Below are positions 24,229-33,204 of a DNA stretch of 64,000 bases, piece after piece. Each line of letters starts with the position of its first letter. Position 1 is the first letter of the stretch. The stretch comes from CAVROT01 sp963722905 (GTDB lineage Bacteria; Pseudomonadota; Alphaproteobacteria; Rhodobacterales; Rhodobacteraceae): NCBI GenBank assembly GCA_963722905.1, contig CAVROT010000001.1, forward strand, positions 223,386 through 287,385, written 5' to 3'. Position numbers and translations under genes: made by a program. The notes beneath the pieces were generated by a model, which saw nothing but the letters and a program-made list of their open reading frames with translations, was not told where the DNA came from and did not search any database.

Positions 24229-25445
24229 TCTGCCGGGGTCGCGTCCGCGCCGGATCCGCGGGTGGCACGCGGCGGCGCCTTGCCCGTCTCGCGCAGTTCC
24301 TCAACCCAGAGGTTGTGGTGCTCGCGGGCCCACTGAAGCTCCACGTCGCCGCGGCCCATCGCGTCGAACGCACCCTCCATGCCGACCGAGCCCAGGTAGA
24401 TGTGGGCGAAGACGATGGCGATGAACCCGAAGGCCACGATGGAATGCCACAGCTGGGCGTACTGCATTTCCTCATGCGGGGCGAGGTCGACAGGCAGCGG
24501 GCCGAAGCCGAGGATCTGCGGCACCCCGGTGTCGTTCATGATGCCGAAGGTCTTGGCGAACATCGGCAGCTCGAACGGGAAAAGCAGCGACAGGCCCGAC
24601 AGCGAGATGGAGATGCCCAGCACGATCACGGCCCAGAAGATCAACTTCTGGCCAGCGTTGAACTTCCGCGCCGGGGCGTGGCGCTTGGAGAAGATGCCGC
24701 CGCCCATCGCCAGCCACTTGAGGTCGTGCCGGTTGGGAATGTTCTGCACCACCCACATGACGAAGATCATCACGAGCGCCAGCATGAAGGCCCAGCTGAC
24801 GTTGTCGTGGACGAAGGCGGTAACGGCGGCGAGACCGGCATAGGCCTCGTGCCCGAAGACGGGGATGAGGAACTTGCGCCCGAAAAGGGAGATCAGGCCG
24901 GTCACGGCCAGCAGGACGAACGATCCCGCCAGCAGCCAGTGGCCGAACCGCTCTAGCGCCTTGAAGCGGGGCACGCGGATGCCGGTGCGCGCGCCGTCGA
25001 TGCGGATCCGCCCCCGCAGCAGAAGGAAGGCCGCCAGCAGCGCCAGCGTCGCCAGCAGGGCGATGCCGCCCCAGGTGGGTATCGGGCCCGCGCGCAATTG
25101 AAGCCAGCGCATGCCGCCGTCCTGGATCAGGGTGCGGGCCGCCGGTCCGCCGTTCGAGGCGATGACGTCGGCCTCGTCGTGGCGAAGCGTGCTCCAGAGG
25201 TCGGCATCGGCGGCGCTGCCGATGGACGTCTCCTCGGCCACGCGGGACGGGTCGTCCGGCCCTGCCGTGACGCTGCCCGTGGGGGCGTCGCCGTCGGACT
25301 GGGCGTTCTGGCGCCGCAGGATGTCCTCCAGCGTCGACCCACCCGATTCGCCGGCGCCCTCGGCCTGTCCAAGAGGCGGCACGTCCTGCGCGGCCAGCGG
25401 CGCCGCCACCAGCGCGGCCATCGCGACGATCAGTACCTTAAGCAT
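24225..25445 (-). CDS. Formate dehydrogenase gamma subunit (membrane cytochrome b556)
   Basis: A 406-residue membrane protein that should bind two b hemes and pass electrons from formate oxidation to quinone. A signal peptide (MLKVLIVAMAALVAAPLA) and a periplasmic region of about 110 residues precede four or more helices. Heme-ligand candidates are in ALERFGHWLLAGSF, FGHEAYAGLAAVTAFVHDN and FAHIYLGSVGM. ATG 25445 is preferred over 25454, because GGGGGAGG sits nine bases before it. The catalytic alpha and iron-sulfur beta subunits are not in this window. The WD40-cytochrome c gene follows with a four-base overlap. Confidence 0.88.
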   Translation of the reverse strand: MLKVLIVAMAALVAAPLAAQDVPPLGQAEGAGESGGSTLEDILRRQNAQSDGDAPTGSVTAGPDDPSRVAEETSIGSAADADLWSTLRHDEADVIASNGGPAARTLIQDGGMRWLQLRAGPIPTWGGIALLATLALLAAFLLLRGRIRIDGARTGIRVPRFKALERFGHWLLAGSFVLLAVTGLISLFGRKFLIPVFGHEAYAGLAAVTAFVHDNVSWAFMLALVMIFVMWVVQNIPNRHDLKWLAMGGGIFSKRHAPARKFNAGQKLIFWAVIVLGISISLSGLSLLFPFELPMFAKTFGIMNDTGVPQILGFGPLPVDLAPHEEMQYAQLWHSIVAFGFIAIVFAHIYLGSVGMEGAFDAMGRGDVELQWAREHHNLWVEELRETGKAPPRATRGSGADATPAE

Positions 25446-25619
25446 GTTGCGCATCCTCCCCCGGGGCATTGCGATCCACGTTAGCGCCGGTCAGGCCGTC
25501 AGGGAAGCGCGGCGAAAGGCGCCGGGGGGGCGAGGCCTTGCAACGGGGTATCGCGGCGGGCAACCTCTGCGTCCCGGACGGCGTTGAGCGCACAACCCTC
25601 AAGGAAAGGTACGCGACCC

Positions 25620-26063
25620 ATGGGCGACATGACGTTGAAGGACCTTGCAGAGCGAATGGCGGACATCGATTTCGCCATGCTCTCCACCACCACCGACGGC
25701 GGCGCGACCGCCAGCCGCCCGATGAGCAACAACGGCGACGTCGAATACGATGGCGATTCGTTCTTCTTCACCTACGACAGCTCGCGCACCGTCTCGGATA
25801 TCTCGTCCGATCCGAACGTCGGCCTGACCATGCAGGGAAGTCCGGGCGTGGCCGGTATGGTCGGTAAGCCGCCCGTCTTCATCGCAGTGCAGGGCAAGGC
25901 CGAGATCATCCGCGACAAGGCCGCGTTCGAACGTCATTGGGTCCCCGACCTCGAACGGTGGTTCGAGCGAGGGATCGACACGCCCGGCATGGTGCTTTTG
26001 AAGGTGCACGCCACCCGCATCCACTATTGGGACGGCATGGATTCGGGCGAGATCCGCGTCTAG
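25620..26063 (+). CDS. Pyridoxamine 5'-phosphate oxidase-family (general stress protein 26-like)
   Basis: A 147-residue split-barrel flavin-binding-fold protein. It contains DFAMLSTTTDGGATASRPMSN, the GSP26-type N-terminal strand, then FFFTYDSSRTVSDISSDPNVGLTM and RHWVPDLERWFERG. Such proteins bind FMN or related cofactors; the substrate is unknown. ATG 25620 follows AAGGAAAGG at good distance, while an upstream in-frame start at 25584 is less likely. It diverges from the formate dehydrogenase gamma gene. Confidence 0.87.
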   Translation: MGDMTLKDLAERMADIDFAMLSTTTDGGATASRPMSNNGDVEYDGDSFFFTYDSSRTVSDISSDPNVGLTMQGSPGVAGMVGKPPVFIAVQGKAEIIRDKAAFERHWVPDLERWFERGIDTPGMVLLKVHATRIHYWDGMDSGEIRV

Positions 26064-26143
26064 GCGCCGCTTCCCGGCCGGCGACCCGCGTCGGGTCCGG
26101 CGGCGGGGCAGGGGCCGAAGGCCGCGGCCGGGCGGGACGTACC

Positions 26144-27034
26144 TCAGCCCAGCTCCGCCCGGCGGCTGCGCCACAGGGTGAAGAGACCGGCCGCGACAAC
26201 GATGGAAGCGCCCAGCATCACGTGGGGGGCGACGACGTCGCCGAAGACGATGACGCCGACCATGCTGGCGAACACCAGCTGGAAGTAGGCGAAGGGTTGG
26301 AGAACCGATGCCTCGGCCGCCTCGTAGCAGCGGATGATGAGATAGTGGCCGGTCGCCCCGAGTACGCAGAGCACCGCCATCCAGGCCATGTCGGGCGGGC
26401 GCATGGGCTCCCACGTCCAGAGGCCGAATGGGGTGAGCACGGCGGCGCCGACGATGCCCGTCCAGAAGAACGACGTCGCCGCCGTATCGCGCCGCGCGAC
26501 GTAGCGGTTCAGAACGGAGTAGGCGGCGAACATGAAGGTCGAGGCGATGGCGATCAGCGCCGCCGGCGAAAAGACGTCGGCGCCGGGGCGGATGATGATG
26601 AGCGCGCCCACGGCGCCCGCGCCGATCGCCGCCCACCGCCGCGGCCCCAGCCGTTCGCCCAGCACCGGTCCCGACAGGGCGGCCACGATCAGGGGGCTGC
26701 AGGCGAAGATGGCATGCGACTCGACGAGTCCCAGAAGGGTGAAGGCCAGCACCAGAAGACAGATTTCGACTGCCAGCAGAACGCCCCGCAGGATCTGGAG
26801 GATCGGCTGCGCCGTGGCGGCAGTTGCGCGTATGCCGCCGTTTCGCCGTCTGGCCATCGCGATCACGAGGCCCGCGAAGAACCAGTAGCGGATCGTCACC
26901 ACCATCAGCACATTGTATTCCGAAGCCAGATGCCGCGACACGCCGTCCTGGACCGACAGGACCAGCGTCGCCGCCAGCATGAGGGCGATGCCCAGCCGGG
27001 TATCGTCGCGTCCGGCGGCGGAGGTGGCGGTCAT
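26144..27034 (-). CDS. EamA/DMT superfamily transporter
   Basis: A 296-residue inner-membrane protein with about ten hydrophobic helices in two EamA repeats (LGIALMLAATLVLSVQDGVSRH and the repeat from AALIAIASTFMFAAYSVLNRY). These proteins export or import metabolites by drug/metabolite-type transport; the substrate is unknown. Its ATG overlaps the mnmD stop by four bases, so it is probably translated with mnmD. Confidence 0.88.
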   Translation of the reverse strand: MTATSAAGRDDTRLGIALMLAATLVLSVQDGVSRHLASEYNVLMVVTIRYWFFAGLVIAMARRRNGGIRATAATAQPILQILRGVLLAVEICLLVLAFTLLGLVESHAIFACSPLIVAALSGPVLGERLGPRRWAAIGAGAVGALIIIRPGADVFSPAALIAIASTFMFAAYSVLNRYVARRDTAATSFFWTGIVGAAVLTPFGLWTWEPMRPPDMAWMAVLCVLGATGHYLIIRCYEAAEASVLQPFAYFQLVFASMVGVIVFGDVVAPHVMLGASIVVAAGLFTLWRSRRAELG

Positions 27035-27741
27035 GCCAGCCGCGCCCGCGTCATGTGGCGTTTCCGCCCGTATCCCGGGACGCGGTCGACTGTGAATCCT
27101 GCGGCCTCCAGCGACCGTCGCACGTGCCCGGCCGCGCTATAGCTTGCAGCCGAGCCGCCCGGCGCGGTCCTCCGCGCGACATCGCGCAGCAGGCGGGGAG
27201 ACCACAGCTCGGGGTTCCGCGCCGGGGCGAACCCGTCCAGAAACCACGCATCGGCCGACCCGCGCCAGCCCGGCAACCGCTCGGCCGCGTCGCCGACGAC
27301 CACGGTCAGCCTCAGCGGTGCCCCCGGGTGATCGGGTGCGACGTCGATCTCGGTGCCGGTCCTGTCCGCGTCGTCCCAGGCCGCGATCAGCGACTCGGCA
27401 AGCGCTCCGATATCCGCGAAGGCCGCGAGGGCGCGCGCCATGTCGCCGGGTTCCAGCGGGCGGGACTCGAAGCTGGTGGCGCACAGCGGGCCGTCCTGAC
27501 CGCAGAGCCGCCACGCATCCCAGGCGGCCAGCACGTTCAGCCCGGTGCCGAACCCCAGCTCGGCGATGCAAAAGCCCGGCCGGAACCGCGCCGGCAGGGC
27601 GTTGCCGCTCAGAAAGACATGGCGCGCCTCGGCCAGCCCGTTCTGCCGCGAGTAGTAGGGATCGGAATGCAGGACCGACACCGGCACCGCGCCGTCCCAG
27701 GACAGGGGCGGGACGTCGGCCGCTTTGTGGCTTTGAGACAT
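27031..27741 (-). CDS. mnmD: tRNA 5-aminomethyl-2-thiouridine methyltransferase, stand-alone MnmD
   Basis: A 236-residue SAM methyltransferase that performs the last step of mnm5s2U34 formation in tRNA wobble positions. It shows SDPYYSRQNGLAEARHVFL, the motif I FCIAELGFGTGLNVLAAW, and DAWFLDGFAPARNPELWS, which is diagnostic for the MnmC methyltransferase domain. In E. coli this domain is fused to an FAD domain; here the two are separate, divergent genes 51 bases apart. Start ATG 27741. Confidence 0.93.
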   Translation of the reverse strand: MSQSHKAADVPPLSWDGAVPVSVLHSDPYYSRQNGLAEARHVFLSGNALPARFRPGFCIAELGFGTGLNVLAAWDAWRLCGQDGPLCATSFESRPLEPGDMARALAAFADIGALAESLIAAWDDADRTGTEIDVAPDHPGAPLRLTVVVGDAAERLPGWRGSADAWFLDGFAPARNPELWSPRLLRDVARRTAPGGSAASYSAAGHVRRSLEAAGFTVDRVPGYGRKRHMTRARLA

Positions 27742-27792
27742 TCCGGCTAGGTCCGTTGCGGCAAGGCGCGAGCATGGGGCGGCAAAGGGCGG

Positions 27793-28866
27793 ATGACAAT
27801 CACCGGCGGCATCGACGTCACCGTGCGCGGGGCGGGCATCTTCGGGCTTTCTGTCGCGTGGGCCTGCGCATGCCGCGCGGCGTCCGTGCGCGTCGTCGAT
27901 CCGGCGGGCCCGGGCGCCGGCGCCTCGGGCGGCGTCGTCGGTGCGCTGGCCCCGCACGTGCCCGAGAACTGGAACGAGAAGAAGGCGTTCCAGCTGGACA
28001 GCCTGCTGGAGGCCGGCGCGTTCTGGCGCGCGGTCGAGGCGGCAGGCGGCGAGGCATCCGGCTATGCCCGTACCGGCCGGCTGCAACCCGTCGCCGACGC
28101 GGCCGCGCTGGCGCGCGCCAGGGACCGCGCGGTGCAGGCGGACGGGCTGTGGCGCGGTGCTGCGACATGGGCGGTCGTGCCCGCCGCGCCCGAGGGCGAC
28201 TGGGCGCCGCCGTCGCCGACCGGCTGGCTGATCCGCGATTCGCTGTCGGCGCATATCCAGCCGGCGCGGGCCTGCGCGGCTCTCGCGGCGGCGCTGCGGG
28301 CGCTGGGCGTCGCGATCGTCCCGGAGGCGCCGGACGCCGGCGCGGTGATCTGGGCCACGGGCGCGGCCGGACTGGCAGCGCTTGGCGATGCGTTGGGCCG
28401 TGACGTGGGCAGCGGGGTGAAGGGTCAGGCGGCGCTTCTGGATCTGGACCGGCGCGGCGCGGCGCAGCTTTTCGTCGACGGCCTTCACGTGATCGCGCAT
28501 GCCGACGGGACGGTGGCCGTCGGCTCCACGACCGAGAGGACATGGTCCAGCGCCACCGGCACGGACGCCGGGCTTGACGATGTCATGGCGCGCGCACGGG
28601 CGGCAGTGCCGGTCCTGCGTGACGCTGCCGTGCTGCGACGCTGGGCGGGCCTGCGGCCGCGCGCGCGCAGCCGGGCGCCGATGCTGGGACCCTGGCCCGG
28701 ACGGCCGGGGCACTGGATCGCCAATGGCGGCTTCAAGATCGGGTTCGGCATGGCGCCCGGGGTGGCCCGCACGATGGCCGACGCGGTTCTGGACGGCCGC
28801 GATGCGATCCCTGCCGCGTTCCGCGTCGAGGCCAGCCTCGGTCCAACGCCCGGCACCGGACGGTGA
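27793..28866 (+). CDS. FAD-dependent oxidoreductase, MnmC C-terminal-domain type
   Basis: A 357-residue DadA/ThiO-superfamily oxidase with an N-terminal dinucleotide fold (VRGAGIFGLSVAWACA), GASGGVVGALAPHVPENWNEKK, and the C-terminal FAD segment GLRPRARSRAPMLGP, then NGGFKIGFGMAP. The GALAPHVP and N-K-x-FQ pattern and the location opposite mnmD suggest the cmnm5U-to-nm5U oxidase activity of bifunctional MnmC. A glycine or D-amino-acid oxidase role is the alternative. It starts at ATG 27793. Confidence 0.8.
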   Translation: MTITGGIDVTVRGAGIFGLSVAWACACRAASVRVVDPAGPGAGASGGVVGALAPHVPENWNEKKAFQLDSLLEAGAFWRAVEAAGGEASGYARTGRLQPVADAAALARARDRAVQADGLWRGAATWAVVPAAPEGDWAPPSPTGWLIRDSLSAHIQPARACAALAAALRALGVAIVPEAPDAGAVIWATGAAGLAALGDALGRDVGSGVKGQAALLDLDRRGAAQLFVDGLHVIAHADGTVAVGSTTERTWSSATGTDAGLDDVMARARAAVPVLRDAAVLRRWAGLRPRARSRAPMLGPWPGRPGHWIANGGFKIGFGMAPGVARTMADAVLDGRDAIPAAFRVEASLGPTPGTGR

Positions 28867-29030
28867 AGCAGGACGTACCCGTTGAGTCTCGATACATCTC
28901 CAAGCGCCTCGCGGCGCCGCCTGGAGGCGACCCGGGCGGGGCAATGGGCCGCGCCGCCTGTCGGTAAAGGCATGTTGCGCCCGAACGGGAGCGCCATCAA
29001 ACTTTAACCATCCGGAGCTATCCCGGCCTC

Positions 29031-29747
29031 ATGGTATCCGGGTCGACAGACATGACGACGATGGCCGCAAGAGAACGGCGTTCGGACACGGCGGTGCATG
29101 TGGTCGGCGTGTCGGTGGCGACGCTGGCGGTGCCGGTCCTGGTCTGGATGACGGCGACGTGGCGCGGCGACTCCGGCCTTACCGCCGCCGTCACCGTCTA
29201 CGGCGTCTGCCTTTTGTCGATGCTGACATTTTCGGCCATCTATAACACCTTCAATTCCGGACCGTGGACGCCCGTGTGGCGGCGGCTCGACCATTCGGCG
29301 ATCTTCCTCAAGATCGCCGGCACGTATACGCCACTGGTCGCGCTGTCGGGCGTCGCCGCCGGGCCGCTCCTCGCGGGGCTGTGGGGGGTCGCGCTGGGGG
29401 GCACGTCTCTGAAGGTGATGGCGCCGGACCGCTGGCGCCGGGTCGGGCTGACCCTCTACCTCGGGATGGGATGGGTCGGCGTCTGGGCCGGGTCCGAGGT
29501 ACTGGGAGCGCTGAATCCCGTGGCCCTGGCGCTGATCGCGGCGGGCGGAACGCTCTATACCGTCGGGGTCGCCTTCTACCTTTGGGATACGCTGCCCTAC
29601 CACACGGCGATCTGGCACGTCTTCGTCCTCGTGGCCTCGGCCCTGATCTATACAGCCATCGCGGTAGAGGTGGTGGCCGGGGCGGATTGGGCGGTTGCGG
29701 GCGAAGCCGTGCCTGCGCAGGGGCAGGGGGCGCCGCCGGCAGAATAG
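29031..29747 (+). CDS. Hemolysin III / PAQR family membrane protein
   Basis: A 238-residue protein with seven predicted membrane helices. Signatures of the HlyIII/PAQR family are DTAVHVVGV, SAIYNTF, RRLDHSAIFLKIAGTYTP and the C-terminal His in YHTAIWHVFVLVAS, which form a zinc site in this family. Physiological role is unsettled; hydrolase activity is suspected. ATG 29031 is used; ATG 29052 is an alternative. It is convergent with the glutamine-synthetase-like gene. Confidence 0.9.
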   Translation: MVSGSTDMTTMAARERRSDTAVHVVGVSVATLAVPVLVWMTATWRGDSGLTAAVTVYGVCLLSMLTFSAIYNTFNSGPWTPVWRRLDHSAIFLKIAGTYTPLVALSGVAAGPLLAGLWGVALGGTSLKVMAPDRWRRVGLTLYLGMGWVGVWAGSEVLGALNPVALALIAAGGTLYTVGVAFYLWDTLPYHTAIWHVFVLVASALIYTAIAVEVVAGADWAVAGEAVPAQGQGAPPAE

Positions 29748-29919
29748 GCCGGTCGTTTTCCGGCGCCCCCCGCGCCAGACCCTGATGCCCCGTGCGCCGA
29801 CGCGCACCGATGCCGTTCGTAGGCCCTGCCGATGCGAAACCACGGGGGTCGGTCACGGCTGGATGCGTCGTGGCCGCCGCGAGCGGGCGCAGCGTCGCGG
29901 GCGCCGATAGCCTCCCGAC

Positions 29920-31245
29920 TCAGGACGTTTCGAGGTAGAGGTCGATCAGTTCGGCACGCGTCAGCCGTGCGGCAAGCGCCATCTCCTGTCGCTTGGTCGC
30001 CACCATGTTGACGACGAGGTCGGGCGGCAGCATGTCGGCGGCGCCCGTCTCGAACGTGGCGAGCGCGTGCAGCCAGTCGGTCGGCAGCTGCGGAAGGTCG
30101 GCGTCGTAGGCGTTGCCCGACAGTGCCGCGGGCGGTGCGGCGCCGGCGGCGATCCCGTCCAGCGCCGCGGCCAGAATGACGGCCAGCATGAGGTAGGGGT
30201 TGGCGTCGCCGCCCGCCACGCGATGCTCGATCCGGCGCGCCTGCGGGGGGCCGCCGGGGATGCGCAGCGCGGTCGTGCGGTTCTCGTAGCCCCAGGCGAT
30301 GCCGGTCGGTGCATGGCTGCCGGGGACCAGCCGCTCGTAGCTGCCGCCATGCGGCGCCAGCACGAGTGTCGAGGCGGGCAGGGCGGCGAGGCAACCCGCC
30401 ACCGCGTGATGCAGCGCAGGCGCGCCCGTCGGCCCGCCGTCGTCGAACACGTTCGCGCCCCCGGCATCGAGGACAGAGAAATGCGTGTGCAGGCCGGTGC
30501 CGGGCTGGTCCGCATAGGGTTTCGCCATGAAGGACGCGGCGCAGCCGTGGCGCCGAGCGAGACCCTTGACCAGCTGCTTGAAGAGCCAGCAGTCGTCCGC
30601 CGCCTTCATAGCGTCGTCCTGGTGCAGCAGATTGATCTCGAACTGGCCGGTGCCGGCCTCGGATATGGCGGCGTCGGCCGGGATGTCCATCGCGGCGCAA
30701 CCCTCGTAGACATCGGTGAGGAACGCGTCCCATGCATCCAGCGCCAGCCCAGACAGGATCGCGCCGCCCCGGCGCCGCTTGCCCGAGCGTGGCGACAGGG
30801 GCGGCTGGGGCAGCGCCTCTTCGTCGTCGACAAGGTAGAACTCCAGCTCGGTCGCGACGACGGGGGTGAGGCCCTGCGCTGCATACCGCTCCAGCACGCG
30901 GGCCAGCGCCTGACGGGGGTCGCCGTCGAAGGGGCGACCGTCCTCGTGGAACAGCCAGACCGGCAGCATGGCCGTCGGCGTGTCGAGCCAGGGCATCGGC
31001 AGCGGCCCGCGCCCCGTAGGTCGCGCCAGACCGTCCGGGTCCCCCGACGCGAAGACCAGTGGCGACCCCTCGATGTCCTCGCCGCGCATGTCGAGGTTCA
31101 GCACCGACAGCGGCAGCCGCGTTCCGTCCTCCATCAGCCGGATGGCCAGGTGGGCCGGCATCCTCTTGCCCCGCGCCTGCCCGTTCAGGTCGGACGCCAC
31201 GAGGCGAAGCGCGGCGATGCCGTGCAGGTCGAAGGGCGGTCTCAT
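29920..31245 (-). CDS. Glutamine synthetase family protein (gamma-glutamyl-amine ligase type)
   Basis: A 441-residue ATP-dependent ligase. Glutamine-synthetase motifs are ATELEFYLVD (metal Glu), AGTGQFEINLLHQD, GLHTHFSV, APHGGSYERLVPG, GYENRTTALRIPG and RIEHRVAGGDANPYL. The form is that of GlnA3/PuuA-like enzymes that couple glutamate to amines. Directly upstream on the same strand is a complete polar amino-acid ABC transporter (nine-base gap), so it likely acts on the imported compound. Polyamine or ethanolamine are possible acceptors; not provable here. Confidence 0.88.
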   Translation of the reverse strand: MRPPFDLHGIAALRLVASDLNGQARGKRMPAHLAIRLMEDGTRLPLSVLNLDMRGEDIEGSPLVFASGDPDGLARPTGRGPLPMPWLDTPTAMLPVWLFHEDGRPFDGDPRQALARVLERYAAQGLTPVVATELEFYLVDDEEALPQPPLSPRSGKRRRGGAILSGLALDAWDAFLTDVYEGCAAMDIPADAAISEAGTGQFEINLLHQDDAMKAADDCWLFKQLVKGLARRHGCAASFMAKPYADQPGTGLHTHFSVLDAGGANVFDDGGPTGAPALHHAVAGCLAALPASTLVLAPHGGSYERLVPGSHAPTGIAWGYENRTTALRIPGGPPQARRIEHRVAGGDANPYLMLAVILAAALDGIAAGAAPPAALSGNAYDADLPQLPTDWLHALATFETGAADMLPPDLVVNMVATKRQEMALAARLTRAELIDLYLETS

Positions 31246-31253
31246 GGACTGTC

Positions 31254-32093
31254 TCAGCGAATGATCTGTGGCCTGATGCGCAGCCGGTGGCGCGCCTCCC
31301 GCGGCAGGTGCCGGTTCAGCCGTCGGTTGGCAAGGCCCATGAAGCCGATGACGCAGAGCGTCAACGCGATGAACCAGGCCGCGAGGATCGGGTAGGGGAC
31401 GAAGGGGTTGAACGTCTTGTCAGCGAAGTAGCTGGCATAATAGAGCGCGTCGCCCTTCTGTTGCCACGCCGGAAAGCCCGAGAAGTAGACCAGGGTGGTG
31501 GCATGGAAGAGGAAGATCGCCTCGTTCGTGTAGGCGGGCCAGGCGAGGCGCAGCATGGTGGGCCATGTGATGCGCCGGAACCTGTGCCACCCGGTCAGCC
31601 CGTAGGCCGCCGCCGCCTCCATGTCACCGCGCGGCACCGCCATCAGCGCGCCGTGGAAGATGTGCGCAGTATAGGCCGAGGTGTTCAGGATCAGCACGAT
31701 CAGCGCGCCGGCCCAGGCCCGGGTCAGCCAGCTTGTCGCGATGTCGATGGTGACGATGCCGAGGTTCAGGTCGATCCCGGCGCGCGGCAGCAGGACGAAG
31801 GCCTCGTAGGCCAGAAAGAACTGGATGAAGAGGGGCGAGCCGCGAAAGACGAAGACGAAGGCGTCCGACGGTACGCGGATCCACGCCTGCGGCGCCGTCT
31901 TGCCCAGCGCGACCGCGGTGGCCAGGATGAACCCGACCGCCAGCGCGGCAAGTCCGAAATAAAGGTTCCAGAGCATCCCCGACCCGATCAGGACCACCTG
32001 TTCGCACAAGGTGAAGTCCGACCGCGGGAGCAGACGTTCGCCGATCCCGATAGAGCGAAGGGCATAGGCCTGGAAGGTCTCGGCGCAGCTCAT
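31254..32093 (-). CDS. Polar amino-acid ABC transporter permease (HisM/ArtM type)
   Basis: A 279-residue inner-membrane permease with about five helices. The ATPase-contact loop reads EAAAAYGLTGWHRFRRITWP, and the segment FRGSPLFIQFFLAYEAFVLLP is typical of the His/Glu/Gln/Arg/opine permease family. It pairs with the next upstream permease as a heterodimer. ATG 32093 has no clear ribosome site. The gene for the partner enzyme follows after nine bases. Confidence 0.88.
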   Translation of the reverse strand: MSCAETFQAYALRSIGIGERLLPRSDFTLCEQVVLIGSGMLWNLYFGLAALAVGFILATAVALGKTAPQAWIRVPSDAFVFVFRGSPLFIQFFLAYEAFVLLPRAGIDLNLGIVTIDIATSWLTRAWAGALIVLILNTSAYTAHIFHGALMAVPRGDMEAAAAYGLTGWHRFRRITWPTMLRLAWPAYTNEAIFLFHATTLVYFSGFPAWQQKGDALYYASYFADKTFNPFVPYPILAAWFIALTLCVIGFMGLANRRLNRHLPREARHRLRIRPQIIR

Positions 32094-32154
32094 TGCCCGC
32101 GCCCCGCGGGGATCGCGCGCCGCTTGCGGGCACCGGAATGACCGCGGGCGGCGG

Positions 32155-33051
32155 TCATGCCGTACCCGGCGCGCGCAGGGCGTCGCCGCCGACAGTCGCC
32201 TGCCCGCGCGACAGCCGCCGGGTGAGCCGGTTCACCGCCGCCTGGCTGACGGCCGTGAGGGCGAGGTAGAAGACCAGAAGCCCTAGAAAGTACCAGACGC
32301 GCCAGTCGGGGTGCGGATAGGCGTAGATCTGCGTCTTGGCGCCGCCCAGCTCGCGCGCCCAGTAGACGATGTCCTCGACCCCCAGAAGGAACAAGAGCGG
32401 CGTGGCCTTCACGAGGATCATCCAGAGGTTCCCGAGGCCCGGCACGGCATAGGTCCACATCTGCGGGATCAGCACGCGGCGGTCGGCCTGGGCAGGGGTC
32501 ATGCCGTAGGCGCGCGCCGTCTCGATCTGTGCGCGCGGGACGGCCTGCATAGCGCCCGACAGCACATTGGCCGCGAAGGCGCCGAAGACGATGGCAAAGG
32601 TGACGACGGCCAGCGCGAATCCGTAGGCCTCGTGAACCCACTGCGGCGCACTGCCCAGCGGCAGCTTGGCCGCGGCGCAGACGACGAAGTCGCTGCCCTG
32701 CCGCACCGGCTGGTCCCAGTCGGGGCACAGGACCTTCTGGCGCAGGTACTCCAGCCCCTGGTCCAGCGCGATGACGAAGAAGAGGAAGAAGGCGATATCG
32801 GGCACGCCGCGCACGATGGCGGTATAGCCCTGGCCCAGCCAGCGCAGCGGGGCGACCCGGCTGCGCGCAGCCATGGCGCCGGCGAACCCCAGCCCCAGGG
32901 CCAGCGGCGCGGTGACGGCCAGCAGCAGCAAGACGGTGCCGAAGGACGCGTAAAACGCCATGTGCTTGCCCGTGGTCAGATAGCACAGGGTCCACGCCAG
33001 ACCCTCCAGCGTGTCGGGCGCGGCGCAGTCGGGCATCAGGCGCGGCCCCAT
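32155..33051 (-). CDS. Polar amino-acid ABC transporter permease (HisQ/ArtQ type)
   Basis: A 298-residue permease with the loop ETARAYGMTPAQADRRVLIP, and TAIVRGVPDIAFFLFFVI, matching the HisQ side of the transporter. A region of about 35 residues between helices (CPDWDQPVRQGSDFVVC onward) is longer than in minimal HisQ proteins and carries two Cys. The start is uncertain: ATG 33051, ATG 33036 and GTG 33063 are all in frame without a good ribosome site. The repeat array lies immediately upstream. Confidence 0.85.
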   Translation of the reverse strand: MGPRLMPDCAAPDTLEGLAWTLCYLTTGKHMAFYASFGTVLLLLAVTAPLALGLGFAGAMAARSRVAPLRWLGQGYTAIVRGVPDIAFFLFFVIALDQGLEYLRQKVLCPDWDQPVRQGSDFVVCAAAKLPLGSAPQWVHEAYGFALAVVTFAIVFGAFAANVLSGAMQAVPRAQIETARAYGMTPAQADRRVLIPQMWTYAVPGLGNLWMILVKATPLLFLLGVEDIVYWARELGGAKTQIYAYPHPDWRVWYFLGLLVFYLALTAVSQAAVNRLTRRLSRGQATVGGDALRAPGTA

Positions 33052-33137
33052 GGACCGTCCCACCCGCCGCCTGGGCCCGCGCCGGCGTGCAAGGAAAGGC
33101 GGGCGACGGCGCCCGTGTCGCGCACGCCTCGACCGGT

Positions 33138-33204
33138 GTCATCCTCGGGCTCGACCCGAGGATCTCTTGCGGTAAGAGATCCTCGGGTCGAGCCCGAGGA
33201 TGAC
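33138..33204. repeat. Perfect 31-bp inverted repeat with 5-base loop
   Basis: The left arm 33138-33168 (starting GTCATCCTCGGGCTCGACCC) is the exact reverse complement of the right arm 33174-33204, with loop GCGGT. As RNA it would fold to a very stable 31-bp hairpin on either strand. There is no T run, so it is not a standard terminator. The arm contains CCCGAGGATGAC, a sequence I recall as abundant in intergenic DNA of Alphaproteobacteria and often mistranslated as DPRVEPEDD. Confidence 0.9.

Noticed and set aside
29003..29030. CtrA-type site (TTTAACCAT) before the hemolysin III gene
   Set aside because: Only one half-site is present; the second TTAA at seven-base spacing is missing.
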